Assembly: GCA_002471805.1 (NCBI GenBank)
Contig: DKQR01000161.1
Coordinates: 1-7,802 of the forward strand
Reading direction: 5' to 3'
DNA: 7,802 bases
Source of the DNA: Fidelibacterota bacterium UBA7303
Lineage (GTDB): Bacteria > Fidelibacterota > Marinisomatia > Marinisomatales > UBA1611
The notes beneath the pieces are model-generated. The model saw only the letters and a program-made list of their open reading frames with translations. It made no database searches and was not told where the DNA came from. Both the position numbers and the translations under genes were made by a program. This document shows positions 1 to 7,400 of this stretch, piece after piece; position 1 is the stretch's first letter; each line of letters begins with the position of its first letter.

Positions 1-4
1 GAAT

Positions 5-883
5 GTGGAACCTATTGAGTACATGATTCCCTACCCCAATTCCCATGCACACATTGAGGGTCAGAATATCAAATTTGCAGAACAGGTGATCTATGAACAG
101 GGTGATATTACCAATCGCATATTGTATGAACTTATTCAGCAAACCGCCCATTGGCTTGACAGTATAAATATAAAACCCCGGGAAAGGGTTATTACCCATG
201 ACCTTGGTTTTCCACAGACTGAAATCCTACTGTTTGGTATATGGCATCTGGGCGCCTCAGCAGTAATTCTGGAATCTCTAGATATCAATAACGCCAAACA
301 ATCCTGCAGTACTGAGCATTTGATCGAACCAGACACTGATTTGCTGAAAGCAATTGAACCATTTCCCACAGATTTTGACCCCAAGTATAAAGCACTGCTT
401 GGCGATGAGGCATTGGTATCCTGTTCCCGGGAAAGGGGTATACGGCTGTCCCATTATAATCTGCTTGCCAATACCAATTCCGTCCAGAAAGCGATTGACA
501 TAAAGAGCCGTACGCGAATTTTCTGCGACCTGCAGCCAGATTCAACTTCCTGGGTCGTGCTGAAAGCGATCCTGCCCATTTACTGCGGCTGTATTTTTAC
601 AGATAAGAAAGCAGATATAACCATATCAGACAAAGATCAGAACAGCACTTTTTATATGCGCAAAGACTTGAAAAACCTGGCTCAATTCAAAGACAACCAC
701 CTAGCCATATGCCCTGAGAATACTGCTGTTCTTTCTCGGGGGACATCACCCATTCATCTCACCGATTTGACACTGGAAGAGAACACGCTCGCCATCCGAG
801 GGCATTCGGTAATGATGGGCTACCTGAATGACACAAAGAATGAGTCATCCTTCAGCAACAAAACGTTATATATCCCTATCTAA
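5..883 (+). CDS. Truncated acyl-CoA synthetase / AMP-ligase (ANL)-like protein, probably catalytically dead
   Basis: The 292-codon frame resembles the N-terminal domain of ANL-superfamily adenylating enzymes (acyl-CoA synthetases, AMP ligases). Residues about 57-95 match the region with 'KPRERV...GIWHLGASAVILE', typical of the substrate-side fold. 'GIRLSHYNLLAN' (about 146-157) is the segment that follows the ATP-binding P-loop in the family. 'LAIRGHSVMMGYLND' (about 264-278) matches the segment just before the TGD motif. The P-loop itself (normally TSGTTGxPKG) is reduced to a short 'CSRERG', and the frame stops before the TGD motif and the whole C-terminal lid domain. Family members usually exceed 500 residues. 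What is seen: an uninterrupted frame with deleted catalytic motifs. Inference: a pseudoenzyme or a decaying gene. The start is uncertain: GTG at 5 is used here, ATG at 23 is possible, and the frame is open to the window edge, so the true start may lie outside. It ends with TAA, overlapping the stop of the convergent peroxiredoxin gene by 4 bp. Confidence 0.6.
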   Translation: MEPIEYMIPYPNSHAHIEGQNIKFAEQVIYEQGDITNRILYELIQQTAHWLDSINIKPRERVITHDLGFPQTEILLFGIWHLGASAVILESLDINNAKQSCSTEHLIEPDTDLLKAIEPFPTDFDPKYKALLGDEALVSCSRERGIRLSHYNLLANTNSVQKAIDIKSRTRIFCDLQPDSTSWVVLKAILPIYCGCIFTDKKADITISDKDQNSTFYMRKDLKNLAQFKDNHLAICPENTAVLSRGTSPIHLTDLTLEENTLAIRGHSVMMGYLNDTKNESSFSNKTLYIPI

Positions 884-1335
884 GTAAGATCATCCAGAAC
901 CTGCTGGGCATGTTCCTTCGGCTTCACTTTCTCATACACTTTTTCAACGGCACCCTTTTCATCGATTAGATAAGAAACGCGAAAGATTCCTTCATATTCC
1001 TTGCCATACATCTTCTTCAACCCAATGGCCTCATAGGCCCGGATAGTCGTTTTATCCGGATCGGAAAGCAGCGCAAAGGGAAATTCCTGTTTTGTACAAA
1101 AGTTTTTTTGCGCCTTCACGGAATCGGCACTCATACCCAGAATTACAGTATTTTTCTTTTGAAAATTGTAAAACTCATCCCGGAGTTTCTGTCCTTCGAT
1201 AATTCATCCAGGCGTGCTTGCTTTTGGGTAAAACCACAGCAGTACCTTCTGACCTGTAAAATCGCTTAAGCTGACGGAATTTCCTTCTTGGTCTTCCAGT
1301 GTAAATCCCGGTGCTTTTGTTCCTTCTTTTAACAT
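880..1335 (-). CDS. bcp: Bcp/PrxQ-type peroxiredoxin, probable selenoprotein with in-frame TGA (Sec44)
   Basis: This is a thiol (here probably selenol) peroxidase of the Bcp/PrxQ branch, a cytoplasmic enzyme that reduces hydrogen peroxide and organic peroxides. Read through one TGA, the frame is 151 residues, a normal length. It opens with MLKEGTKAPGFTLEDQEG, followed by 'LLWFYPKASTPG', then TGA at 1206-1204 (codon 44), then 'IIEGQKLRDEF'. The family motif PxxxTxxC aligns as P37, T41 and TGA44, so the stop codon replaces exactly the peroxidatic cysteine. The conserved arginine is R119 in 'GIFRVSYLIDEKG'. There is no cysteine five residues after position 44 (Q49 is there); C80 in 'NFCTKQ' is the likely resolving residue. 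A SECIS-like hairpin follows the TGA. The start has an AGGAGG Shine-Dalgarno 5 nt upstream and lies 17 nt after the Nudix stop. The true stop is TAG. A naive caller would begin at the ATG at 1134 and lose the active site. Alternatives are a sequencing error or a nonsense mutation; the hairpin argues against both. Confidence 0.88.
1171..1188 (-). promoter_or_regulatory. Putative bacterial SECIS element in the peroxiredoxin gene
   Basis: On the minus strand, AAACUC and GAGUUU form a perfect 6 bp stem around the 6-nt loop CGGGAU, with a possible extra G-U pair at the base. The stem begins 15 nt after the UGA and the loop begins 21 nt after it. Bacterial SECIS elements lie inside the coding region just downstream of UGA, with a small apical loop that has a conserved G in its first two positions and a loop about 16-37 nt from the UGA. 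All of these are met here. A lower helix is possible because UGAA at the codon itself can pair with UUCA further downstream. It would recruit SelB and Sec-tRNA. No selA, selB, selC or selD gene is in this window. Confidence 0.75.
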
Positions 1336-1340
1336 TCGAC

Positions 1341-1346
1341 CCTCCT
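1341..1346 (-). promoter_or_regulatory. Strong Shine-Dalgarno for the peroxiredoxin gene
   Basis: AGGAGG on the minus strand lies 5 nt before the ATG at 1335. It fixes the start upstream of the in-frame TGA, which shows that the N-terminal 43 codons are meant to be translated. Confidence 0.85.
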
Positions 1347-1352
1347 TTTAAA

Positions 1353-1814
1353 TTATAACGAAACTTCAGACCACTTGATTCGGTCATCATCGGAATTTAC
1401 CATATTAAATACTGCAGTGATGCTTTCCTTTTGACCATTCCACACCAGCGCACTACGTGCTGTATCAAAATCCAGCCATTTAAATTCACAGTGTTCTTCT
1501 GATAATGCTACAGCGTCATTTCCTACTTCGATCCCAAAAACCGGTACCAAGTTAACCCGGTCTCCATATGTTTCGTAAAACCTGCTCACATGATCGGCAA
1601 CAAACATATGCAAGGGAGCAAAACCCGTTTCTTCCTTAAGTTCCCGAATAGCCGCTTCCCAAGCCGTTTCATCTTTTTCTATTTTCCCGGCCACACCCTG
1701 CCAGAAATGTTCATACTTTTTGGTCTGGGCCCGTTTTAACAATAAAAACCTGAGCCCTTCTTCCGTATGGCGAAATACATAGGCATCAATCACTCTGACT
1801 AAAATATCTGTCAT
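1353..1814 (-). CDS. Nudix hydrolase, NudB-like (dihydroneopterin triphosphate / nucleoside triphosphate pyrophosphatase)
   Basis: A 153-residue single-domain Nudix hydrolase, which cleaves nucleoside diphosphates linked to another moiety using divalent metal. The Nudix box is complete at residues 43-65: G43, E49, R57-E58-L59, E61-E62, G64 and F65 fit Gx5Ex7REUxEExGU, with E61/E62 as metal ligands. 'FWQGVAGKIE' just before and inside the box resembles the WQ-V-G signature of NudB-type dihydroneopterin triphosphate or dATP pyrophosphatases. Substrate assignment within Nudix families from sequence alone is unreliable, so only the fold and chemistry are firm. The ATG shares one base with the tgt stop (TAATG), and an AAAGGA ribosome site lies 5 nt upstream inside tgt, so translation is probably coupled. 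If it is NudB-like, it would act on dihydroneopterin triphosphate, a precursor shared by folate and queuosine synthesis. That link to tgt is speculative. Confidence 0.9.
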   Translation of the reverse strand: MTDILVRVIDAYVFRHTEEGLRFLLLKRAQTKKYEHFWQGVAGKIEKDETAWEAAIRELKEETGFAPLHMFVADHVSRFYETYGDRVNLVPVFGIEVGNDAVALSEEHCEFKWLDFDTARSALVWNGQKESITAVFNMVNSDDDRIKWSEVSL

Positions 1815-2947
1815 TACATTCCTTTCATATTTTTCATATCACTAAGCAAGGATTTTGACCAACTGTCAAAATTCCCATCTGTGATCTTTTTCCGCACGGC
1901 AGCCATAAGATCCAGATAATAGGACAAATTCAATGTGGATGCTATTCTAAGCCCTAGAACCTCATTAATATTAAACAAGTGGCGCAAATATGATTTTGAA
2001 AATGTACGGCCCCAGGTGTGAGAGCTATTAGGGTCAACGGATGAAAGATCTTTTTTGTGTCTTTCATTTTTAATATTGATAACACCTTCCGATGTGAAAA
2101 TGTGTCCATTCCTGCCATTTCGTGTGGGCATAACGCAATCGAACATATCCACTCCGCAACGCACTGCCTGTACCAGGTCGGAAGGCTTGCCCACACCCAT
2201 CAAATATCGGGGCTGATCCTTGGGTAAAACGGTGTCACAAAATTCCACCGTATCGAACATGGCATTTTTTTCTTCGCCCACTGCCAGTCCACCAATAGCC
2301 ATGCCGCAGGTCGAATAAGGAATCAATTCTTCAGCGCTTTTTGCCCGCAATTCATGGTTCACAGTACCCTGAATAATGGGAAAAACAGTTTGTTCATAAT
2401 CATAGAATATTGGATTGTCTTTGAGCCATTCTGTGCATCGCTTCATCCATCGTGTGGTTCTATCAACTGCATCACGAATTGTTTTATCATCTGAATCACC
2501 CGGTGGACATTGATCAAAGGCCATAATTATATCCGCACCCAGATTTCGTTGGCTCTCCATGGAAAATTCTGGGGTGAACATGTGCCTGCTGCCGTCCAAG
2601 TGGGATTGGAATTCAACTCCATCATCGGTGATCTTGTTGAGCCTTGCCAAAGAAAACACCTGAAAACCGCCGCTGTCAGTTAAGATCGGCCGGCTCCAGG
2701 TAGAGAACTTGTGCAGGCCTCCCGCTTTATGAATAATATTAGTTCCTGGACGCAGATAAAGGTGATAGGTATTGCCTAAAATGATCTGTGAACCGACCCC
2801 TTCCAACTCATGGGGTGCCATGGTTTTTACAGCCCCTACTGTTCCAACCGGCATAAAGACAGGTGTTTTAATGGAACCGTGATCTGTTTCTAAAATGCCC
2901 GTACGGGCAGCTGTATTCGGATCTGTTTGGTGTATAGCGAATTTCAT
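1814..2947 (-). CDS. tgt: Queuine/preQ1 tRNA-guanine(34) transglycosylase, zinc ligands missing
   Basis: Tgt exchanges guanine 34 in the wobble position of GUN-anticodon tRNAs for preQ1, on the way to queuosine. The length of 377 residues equals the bacterial norm (E. coli about 375). Visible signatures: 'LTDSGGFQVFSL' with D91 (general acid/base), D145-Q-C147 and 'GGLAVGE' (219-225) for base recognition, and 'FDCVMPTRNGRNG' with nucleophile D270 and the following tRNA-recognition loop. The C-terminal 'SKSYLRHLF' (317-325) anchors the alignment of the zinc region. There the usual CxCxxC reads S308, H310 and G313, and the usual histidine of 'IHNL' is L339, so all four zinc ligands are absent. 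The rest of the fold appears intact. The start is the ATG at 2947 because MKFAIHQTDPNTAAR is the expected N-terminus; there is no clear Shine-Dalgarno. The gene follows radA after a 73 bp leader with hairpins and overlaps the Nudix gene by one base. Confidence 0.95.
   Translation of the reverse strand: MKFAIHQTDPNTAARTGILETDHGSIKTPVFMPVGTVGAVKTMAPHELEGVGSQIILGNTYHLYLRPGTNIIHKAGGLHKFSTWSRPILTDSGGFQVFSLARLNKITDDGVEFQSHLDGSRHMFTPEFSMESQRNLGADIIMAFDQCPPGDSDDKTIRDAVDRTTRWMKRCTEWLKDNPIFYDYEQTVFPIIQGTVNHELRAKSAEELIPYSTCGMAIGGLAVGEEKNAMFDTVEFCDTVLPKDQPRYLMGVGKPSDLVQAVRCGVDMFDCVMPTRNGRNGHIFTSEGVINIKNERHKKDLSSVDPNSSHTWGRTFSKSYLRHLFNINEVLGLRIASTLNLSYYLDLMAAVRKKITDGNFDSWSKSLLSDMKNMKGM
1820..1825 (-). promoter_or_regulatory. 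Ribosome binding site for the Nudix gene, inside the end of tgt
   Basis: AAAGGA on the minus strand lies 5 nt before the Nudix ATG and within the last codons of tgt (ending M-K-G-M-stop). With the TAATG junction this supports translational coupling. Confidence 0.65.
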
Positions 2948-2956
2948 GATTAGAAA

Positions 2957-2978
2957 GCTTTGCTGAGTTTAGCAAAGC
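2957..2978 (-). other. Hairpin in the tgt leader, next to the start codon
   Basis: A perfect 8 bp inverted repeat, GCTTTGCT and AGCAAAGC, around a 6-nt loop (AAACTC on the minus strand). It ends 9 nt before the tgt ATG. Only three T residues follow on the minus strand, so it is a poor intrinsic terminator; it could instead restrict ribosome access or protect mRNA after radA. Its loop is complementary to the loop of the neighbouring hairpin at 2993-3019. Confidence 0.5.
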
Positions 2979-2992
2979 ATTGTAATCCTACC

Positions 2993-3019
2993 GTCACCCT
3001 TTACTGAACTCAAGGTGAC
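2993..3019 (-). other. Hairpin directly after the radA stop
   Basis: GTCACC at 2993-2998 pairs with GGTGAC at 3014-3019, extended by two A-T pairs past a bulged base. It starts 1 nt after the radA stop. No T-run follows on the minus strand, so it is not a convincing rho-independent terminator. It may be an mRNA-stabilising or processing structure between radA and tgt. Confidence 0.4.
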
Positions 3020-3020
3020 T

Positions 3021-4370
3021 CTAAAACAATATCTTAAACGCATCCTTTACAAATTTGACGGGGTGGAGATCGATCTTGATCTTTTTTACTTTATCATTCA
3101 CACTGGCAGCTGGTACGATGGCTTTTTTGAATCCAAGGGTTTCAGCTTCAGTTAATCGATGTTCCAATCGGCTAATGGATCGGACTTCTCCCGCCAATCC
3201 AACTTCACCCAAAAGTACGATATTTTCTTCAATAGGATTATCCATTGTACTGGAAGCGGTAGAACAGATAATAGAAAGGTCTGCTGCCGGATCATCCACT
3301 CGAAGCCCGCCGACCAAATTCACAAAAACATCTTTTGCGCCCATAGCTAATTCCATCCTCTTTTCCAATACAGCGATGAGCATACCCAATCGTTTATAGT
3401 CGAATCCATTTACATTTCGTTGCGGCGTTCCAAAATTGGCATTGGAAACCAATGCCTGGACCTCCACTAAAATGGGCCGAGTTCCCTCCAAAGATGGATA
3501 AATACTAGTTCCGGGGATGTCCACACTTCGTTCCGCCAAAAACATTTCAGAAGGATTCGCCACTTCTTTGAGTCCGTCCGAATCCATATTAAAAATGCCA
3601 ACTTCGTGTGTGGCGCCAAATCGGTTTTTTGCTGATCTTAAAATGCGATGGTCATACCGATCATCACCATCCATATACAAAACGGTATCCACCATATGTT
3701 CCAGCATTTTCGGTCCGGCGATAGTTCCCTCCTTGGTCACATGCCCCACGATCAAGATTGTTACATTTTTTTGTTTCGAAATTTCTAAAAGACGCTGGCC
3801 ACAGTCTCGGATCTGGCTCGGGGAGCCGGGTAAGGAATCTAAACTGGAATTCATCACTGTCTGGATGGAATCGATAACAACCAGTTCTGGGGATATTCGC
3901 TCAATATGGGTAATAATTCCATCAAGTTCATTTTCACCGGAAAGGTGGAGATGGTCTGGTTTTACATTGAGCCGGCGGGCCCGCAATGCGATTTGTTCTT
4001 CACTTTCTTCTGCTGAGATATACAATGCCTTACGGTCGATCCCTGAGCAAATATGCAGTGCCAATGTGGATTTTCCCACTCCGGGGCTTCCGCCCAATAA
4101 AACAAGAGCCCCCGAAAGTAATCCCCCACCCAAAACCCGGTCTGCTTCCTTGAGTCCTGTGGGAATGCGCTCAACGGGTGCACCGCTTAATACATCCGGG
4201 AGAAATTTTGATTCTCGGATTTCAGTTTTACGCCTTTTCTTTTTCGAGGACACTTTGAATTCAGAAAGGGTTCCCCATTCTTTGCAGGATGGACACTGCC
4301 CATTCCATTTGGGGAAATCATCGCCGCAGGCGGAACAGAGAAATACGATTTTGTTTTTTATTTTGGTCAT
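3021..4370 (-). CDS. radA: DNA repair protein RadA (Sms), branch-migration helicase
   Basis: RadA is a RecA-related ATPase that drives branch migration of recombination intermediates in homologous repair. At 449 residues the length is normal (E. coli about 460). Domains in order: N-terminal C4 zinc finger (C12, C15, C26, C29); RecA-like ATPase with Walker A 'GGSPGVGKST' (93-102) and Walker B 'LVVIDSIQT' (163-171); 'GHVTKEG' (209-215); the RadA-specific KNRFG motif (248-252); and a C-terminal Lon-protease-like scaffold domain (about 345-449) with 'VGGLRVDDPAADLS'. All key residues are present. The ATG at 4370 places the first zinc-finger cysteine at residue 12 as expected, although no clear Shine-Dalgarno precedes it (CTGCCCCTC). 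It lies 49 bp downstream of the large envelope gene and upstream of tgt on the same strand. It is probably co-transcribed, although the genes have no obvious functional link. Confidence 0.97.
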   Translation of the reverse strand: MTKIKNKIVFLCSACGDDFPKWNGQCPSCKEWGTLSEFKVSSKKKRRKTEIRESKFLPDVLSGAPVERIPTGLKEADRVLGGGLLSGALVLLGGSPGVGKSTLALHICSGIDRKALYISAEESEEQIALRARRLNVKPDHLHLSGENELDGIITHIERISPELVVIDSIQTVMNSSLDSLPGSPSQIRDCGQRLLEISKQKNVTILIVGHVTKEGTIAGPKMLEHMVDTVLYMDGDDRYDHRILRSAKNRFGATHEVGIFNMDSDGLKEVANPSEMFLAERSVDIPGTSIYPSLEGTRPILVEVQALVSNANFGTPQRNVNGFDYKRLGMLIAVLEKRMELAMGAKDVFVNLVGGLRVDDPAADLSIICSTASSTMDNPIEENIVLLGEVGLAGEVRSISRLEHRLTEAETLGFKKAIVPAASVNDKVKKIKIDLHPVKFVKDAFKILF

Positions 4371-4419
4371 GAGGGGCAGAAAAATTGCCTTCCGTGACCG
4401 CGGGATACAAGGGCGAGTT

Positions 4420-7400
4420 TTACCAGTCGGGCCCCAGTGAAAAATACCATTGAGGCTTGGAATAACCGCTGGGGTTTTTATCCCAGGCAGTTTCGATCCG
4501 TAGCAGAAAATACCCGAGATTTATCTTGGTGCCCAGACCTGCTGTTGAGACCATTGGTGAAAATTTACCGGAAACATTGGAACCGTACCGCGTCGGCCAG
4601 GAAGTGGATGAAAATTCATCCGCAGTATTCCAGGAAGCGCCTACATCTATAAAAGCGTGGCCGCGAATATTACCAAAAATGACTTTCAGGGGGAAACCCA
4701 GCGCCATATAATTAATAAATGGAAATCTAATTTCAATATTAGCTAAAGCTACATTTGAACCAAAACGTTCAGCAAATCTTGCGCCCCGCAGCGGAAACGC
4801 ATACTCGGTAAAATAAATATCGTGTATCAGGGAGGCATTGGAAGTATCCAGGATAACATCCCTGTAATGACCTAAATCCTTCACCCCATTTGTTTCACCG
4901 CCGCCGCCAATAAGATAGGGAATACCGCCCATGAAAAATTGCTGTTTATGCGGTCCAAAACTCTTCCCCAGAAACCCTCGTACTGCCAATGTATAATCGC
5001 GCCCCAAGCGCCAGTATTTCCGGGTATCCAGCTTCAATGTCTGGAATTTTATATTTTCTGATCCATAACCAGGGTTCACTGTGAGGGATGTATTTTGCCG
5101 AAATCCATCAATGGGACCCGTATAGCCGAATACAGAATTATCATATATCCAGCTGACGGTCGGTAAAATGGCGGAATATTTGGTGGAGTAAGTTTCCACA
5201 TATTGCACTTCAAACTCAGTGGACTGAGGTTCCAATATGGAGTAATTAATGTTGTGCCAAGACAGGCCCACATCTATACGATTATAACGGTTGAAAGGAT
5301 TGGAAATAAAAGCCTGGAATCCATAATGCCTTAGTCTTGCCAAGGTGTTATACCCGTAATAATTATAGCTGCTGATGGTGAAAAAATCAGCATTCTGGAA
5401 GGCCATGAAATAATAATCCCGTCTATTTTTCAGGTAGGCATAGTAAAAGTAATAATCACTATTCTCAAGAGTCAGAACCATTTCTGTTCCAAAGGCAATC
5501 TGGTGGTCCCCAAGTATATCACTAAAAGCAAAATAAGTCATACCCTGGGTGCCAAATACATTACTGATCTGCAGATTACCGCTGATCAGATCTAGTGTAA
5601 ACCTTGTTTTATAGGCCTGGGGAATATGGCGGCCATCTTCCCCTGTGCTGTCTACGGAAACAAGTTCAGCATCATCGGCCTCAGCCAGGGATGAATTAAG
5701 ATGGTTGTATCCAGGAGCAAATATCCAGTTGGAATACATCCCGTTATCCTCTGCCGGTTCCCTGGATTTTTTATGTTTTCGCAGGTCAGCAACCCGTTCA
5801 TCATTCAAGGATCTTGTTTTTATAAACTGGGTTGGCTCTATCGATTTTTTTGGCAGATCCATGGGGTTCACTATACTGTACAAATCCCACCCGACACCGG
5901 CATAGCCCGCAAAAATGACTCTGTCATCATTCTTCGAAATTGTAGGCTGCTGCAGTCCTGTAAGTACGTTGGTGACAGCATATGGCTGGGTGGCGCCAGC
6001 AACAATACCATCCTGAAAACCAACCTGGTCCTGGAGCGGTATATGGTAAAGATTCCAGACACCATTATAATCTGCTGTATAAAGAAGAGTTTTTTCTGTA
6101 TTTGCCCATACTGGGTGTGATTCATTATAGTCCGTATCCGTGACCCGTGAAATAGAGCCGGATTCTTTATCAATAATATAAATATCAGTCTGGCTGTAAT
6201 CATGGTCACTCATTTCCCCTGCCAATACTCCAGACAGTTGATCTCCCCGATCTGAGATAAATGCAATCTGTGTGCCTTCCGGATTCCAGCAAGGGAAGGA
6301 ATCGGAAAATCTATCTGCCGTCACTTGGTAATACTCTTTATTGGTAAGATTATAAATATAAATATCGCTGGCACCACCCTTGTTGCCTACAAAGGCAATT
6401 TCATCTCCCTTCGGACTCCAGGCTGCTGAAAATACGCCATCCAGTTCAATTTCTATCTTTTTTGACTTTTTGGTATCTACATCAATGATATGCAATGCAT
6501 CTCCCTTGCCTGCCTTGGATGCAAAAACAATTGATTTATTGTCCGAGGACCAGGAAATGCCGGGTTGCAACCATTTTAATTCTTCAAAATTTACCGAGCG
6601 GCTTCCTTTCACCAGACTTTTGATCCTTTTACCAGTCATGGCATTAAATAAAACAATATCAAAATAACCGGATTGATCCGAAAGGGCTGCCACCATGCTG
6701 CCATCGGGAGATAACGCCGGGCTGATATGGTAAAAATTCTTTACTTTTTTATGATCGGTTAGTTTTTCTGCAATATCCTCCAGGGGGTCTCTGTTGGCAA
6801 TATCGGGCCAATATTCCTTTTTAAGGTATTTATGCCACTGAACGGTCAGGTCGTCGTATTTCATCCCCAGCGCCTGTTCATAACCGCGCTCGGCGTTCTG
6901 GGTCCGCTTCATAGAACGAAATACATCGCCAATTTTCTCCCGGCCATATTTACCGGCAATAAAACGCCACAGGGATTGTCCTCCCTTGTACGCCATAAAA
7001 TAATTTAACTCTTTCACGGAAGGCATCCTTTCATGAACAGCAATATCCCGCAAAATCATGTCTGCCTTGGTGTCCCAGTTGGAACTTAAAAATTCTGCCA
7101 AACCCTCATTCGCCCAGATAGGAACACGAATTTTTGTTCGACTCGTAACCATATGCTGCATACTGCCGCCGTATACCATATCATTGATCACAGCGTGGAC
7201 CAATTCATGGTGAATCACGTGGCGGAACTGCTCGTAATTTCCCTCAAATGGAAAAATAACACGGTTCTTGAATAATTCGGTTACTCCCCCAATTCCTTCA
7301 GACATATAAGTTGAAACAACATTAGTCTGCTGAAATTCATTATGGGAATTATACACCATGATGGAAACCCGGCGCTTCAAGTCCCATCGCAGGTGCAGGG

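Noticed and set aside
880..1134. Short peroxiredoxin gene starting at the ATG at 1134
   Set aside because: It would lack the active site, and family similarity continues in the same frame upstream through the TGA to an ATG with a strong ribosome site.
1204..1206. TGA read as glycine or tryptophan (alternative genetic code)
   Set aside because: No other gene in the window has an internal TGA, although more than 2000 codons are present and tryptophan is coded by TGG. One TGA at a catalytic cysteine site fits selenocysteine better.
1175..1390. 71-residue minus-strand frame over the peroxiredoxin start
   Set aside because: It is out of frame with the peroxiredoxin, overlaps the Nudix end, and its translation resembles no protein.
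2948..3020. preQ1 riboswitch or rho-independent terminator before tgt
   Set aside because: The hairpins lack a T-run and the leader lacks the compact C-rich loop and A-rich tail of preQ1-I riboswitches.
3517..4440. 307-residue plus-strand frame opposite radA
   Set aside because: It is an antisense shadow of a fully conserved radA; its translation is serine/proline-rich and matches no known family.
5645..6209. Several 80-140 residue frames inside the large envelope gene on either strand
   Set aside because: They are shadows of a continuous frame with clear propeller repeats, and no start signal or family resemblance supports them.
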